Origin: Pseudomonadota bacterium
Lineage (GTDB): Bacteria; Desulfobacterota; Desulfobacteria; Desulfobacterales; Desulfobacteraceae
DNA length: 6,855 bases
Reading direction: 5' to 3'
NCBI GenBank assembly: GCA_018816605.1
Contig: JAHIVS010000023.1
Span: 1-6,855, forward strand
Part shown: piece by piece, positions 5,759-6,855 of the stretch
Numbering within the stretch: position 1 is the stretch's first letter
How the letters are laid out: every line of letters starts with the position of its first letter
Notes under the pieces: generated by a model
What the model was told of the DNA's origin: nothing
What the model saw: the letters and a program-made list of their open reading frames with translations, nothing else
Databases searched by the model: none
Made by a program: the position numbers and the translations under genes

Positions 5759-6855
5759 AGAATGTACCCTTTAGCCAGTGCCTGGTAGTCGGTTACCTGG
5801 GCTTGTATCCACTCCGGGCCGCGGTTGAGTTCCCGGGCCATAATCTGTGCCACTTCCGGCGCCATGGCCATGCTGACCCTGGCATCCAGCAGGAGCATCC
5901 GTATCCTTCGGGACAGAAAATCTTCGACGGTTCGCGCCATTTCGTTTCGGACGGCCCAGACCACCTGGGCCCGGGTATATTCGTAATCCGGATGCAGCAG
6001 ACGGCCAAGATCCGGCTCGGCCTGGATCATGGCGTTGATAGAGGTCCTGTCAGATCCGTAATAATAACCTGGTGAATCAAAACGGGTGTTCTTTACATAC
6101 CCGTGAATGGGCATGGTTTCGGTGACACATTTTTGTTCCGGCAGCCCTCCCACCATCCAGGCTTTGTTGACCGTGTCTTCGGCCATCTTTCTATAGGTGG
6201 TCCACTTGCCCCCGGTAATGGTAATCAGGCCGGACAGGGAAACCATGAGCCGGTGACTTCGAGAAATTTCCTTGGTACTCTGACTTGAGCTGTCCTGCTG
6301 GGCCGCCAGGGGCCGCAGTCCTGCAAACACACTGAGTACATCCTCTTTTTTTGGATCTTTTTTTAGATACTGGGCTGCGGTTGTCAGTATAAAATCGATC
6401 TCTTCTTCCAGGGCTCTTGGCTCGAGATGAATATCTGTTGTTGCAAGAGGGGTATCTGTTGTCCCGACCACCACTTTGCCATGCCAGGGAACTGCGAACA
6501 GAACCCGGCCGTCGGATGTTTTGGGGATCATGATGGCCGAGTCGCCCTGGAGAAACGACTTGTCCAGGACAAAGTGGATGCCCTGGCTCGGCCTGACCAG
6601 GGGGGCTGCCCCGGCATCATCCATGGATAGAATAGTATCAACGAAAACACCGGTGGCATTGATGACCACACGGGAACGGACCCGGTGATTTTCCCCGGAT
6701 TCCATGTCGGTCACCTCAACCCCACAGACAAGGTTGTGTCTGTCTTTGAGAAGTTTTGTGACCGGCATGTAATTGAGTACAATCGCCTCATTTTCCACGG
6801 CTGTCTGGGCCAGGTTGATGGCCAGCCGACTGTCATCAAACTGACCGTCATAATA
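5752..6855 (-). CDS. glpD: FAD-dependent glycerol-3-phosphate dehydrogenase, C-terminal two-thirds (N-terminus outside window)
   Basis: GlpD is a membrane-associated flavoprotein that oxidises sn-glycerol 3-phosphate to dihydroxyacetone phosphate and passes electrons to the quinone pool. The frame stays open to the right edge, giving 367 visible codons; the first GTG inside it (6798) is not the start, because the 19 codons before it encode YYDGQFDDSRLAINLAQTA, a strongly conserved GlpD stretch. Numbering from the window edge, further landmarks are VINATGVFVD (about 64-73), RPSQGIHFVLD (about 88-98), VGTTDTP (about 131-137), FAGLRPLAAQ (about 174-183) and GGKWTTYRKMAED (about 215-227). The C-terminal helical domain ends in ALAKGYILS, as is usual. 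The N-terminal FAD dinucleotide-binding fold, with its GxGxxG motif, must lie off-window, at an estimated 150-180 residues. The gene lies 75 nt upstream of ppc in the same direction. A GlpA-type subunit is less likely because the C-terminal domain fits GlpD. Confidence 0.93.
   Translation of the reverse strand, partial: YYDGQFDDSRLAINLAQTAVENEAIVLNYMPVTKLLKDRHNLVCGVEVTDMESGENHRVRSRVVINATGVFVDTILSMDDAGAAPLVRPSQGIHFVLDKSFLQGDSAIMIPKTSDGRVLFAVPWHGKVVVGTTDTPLATTDIHLEPRALEEEIDFILTTAAQYLKKDPKKEDVLSVFAGLRPLAAQQDSSSQSTKEISRSHRLMVSLSGLITITGGKWTTYRKMAEDTVNKAWMVGGLPEQKCVTETMPIHGYVKNTRFDSPGYYYGSDRTSINAMIQAEPDLGRLLHPDYEYTRAQVVWAVRNEMARTVEDFLSRRIRMLLLDARVSMAMAPEVAQIMARELNRGPEWIQAQVTDYQALAKGYILS

Overview
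The window carries four protein-coding loci and no RNA genes, mobile elements or CRISPR arrays that I can support. It reads as ordinary metabolic chromosome from a Gram-negative bacterium of roughly balanced base composition. The style of the proteins suggests a deltaproteobacterium, possibly Desulfobacterales: a long-form acetyl-CoA hydrolase/transferase, a Thermotoga-like CorA, and a phosphoenolpyruvate carboxylase of the kind I associate with Bacteroidetes and some anaerobes. That taxonomic guess rests on recalled family resemblance, not on a search.

Layout. Positions 1-1829 (+) hold an acetyl-CoA hydrolase/CoA-transferase gene that is already open at the left edge. It is broken near 600-637: the N-terminal part (2-637) and the C-terminal part (about 600-1829) lie in different frames, and roughly 90-120 codons expected between them are absent. 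A 77-nt gap follows. The other three genes are all on the minus strand: corA (1907-2971, convergent with the broken gene), ppc (3133-5676) and glpD (5752 to beyond the right edge, its N-terminus cut off by the window). Transcription would run glpD, ppc, corA, with gaps of 75 and 161 nt. No intergenic stretch exceeds 300 bases.

How the genes may work together. GlpD oxidises glycerol 3-phosphate to dihydroxyacetone phosphate at the membrane, feeding lower glycolysis. PEP carboxylase turns PEP and bicarbonate into oxaloacetate, replenishing the TCA cycle. An acetyl-CoA:carboxylate CoA-transferase would link acetate to the acyl-CoA pool. CorA supplies Mg2+, which PEP carboxylase and many other enzymes need. 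This is central carbon metabolism plus ion transport; a true functional operon is inference only.

I did not find a convincing undescribed system. The observations most worth a second look are the internal deletion in the CoA-transferase gene, which leaves the presumed catalytic Glu codon outside both ATG/GTG-started products, and the GTN in place of GMN in the CorA pore signature. Lesser ones are the Asp replacing His in the PEP carboxylase glycine-rich loop and two short perfect inverted repeats at gene boundaries.
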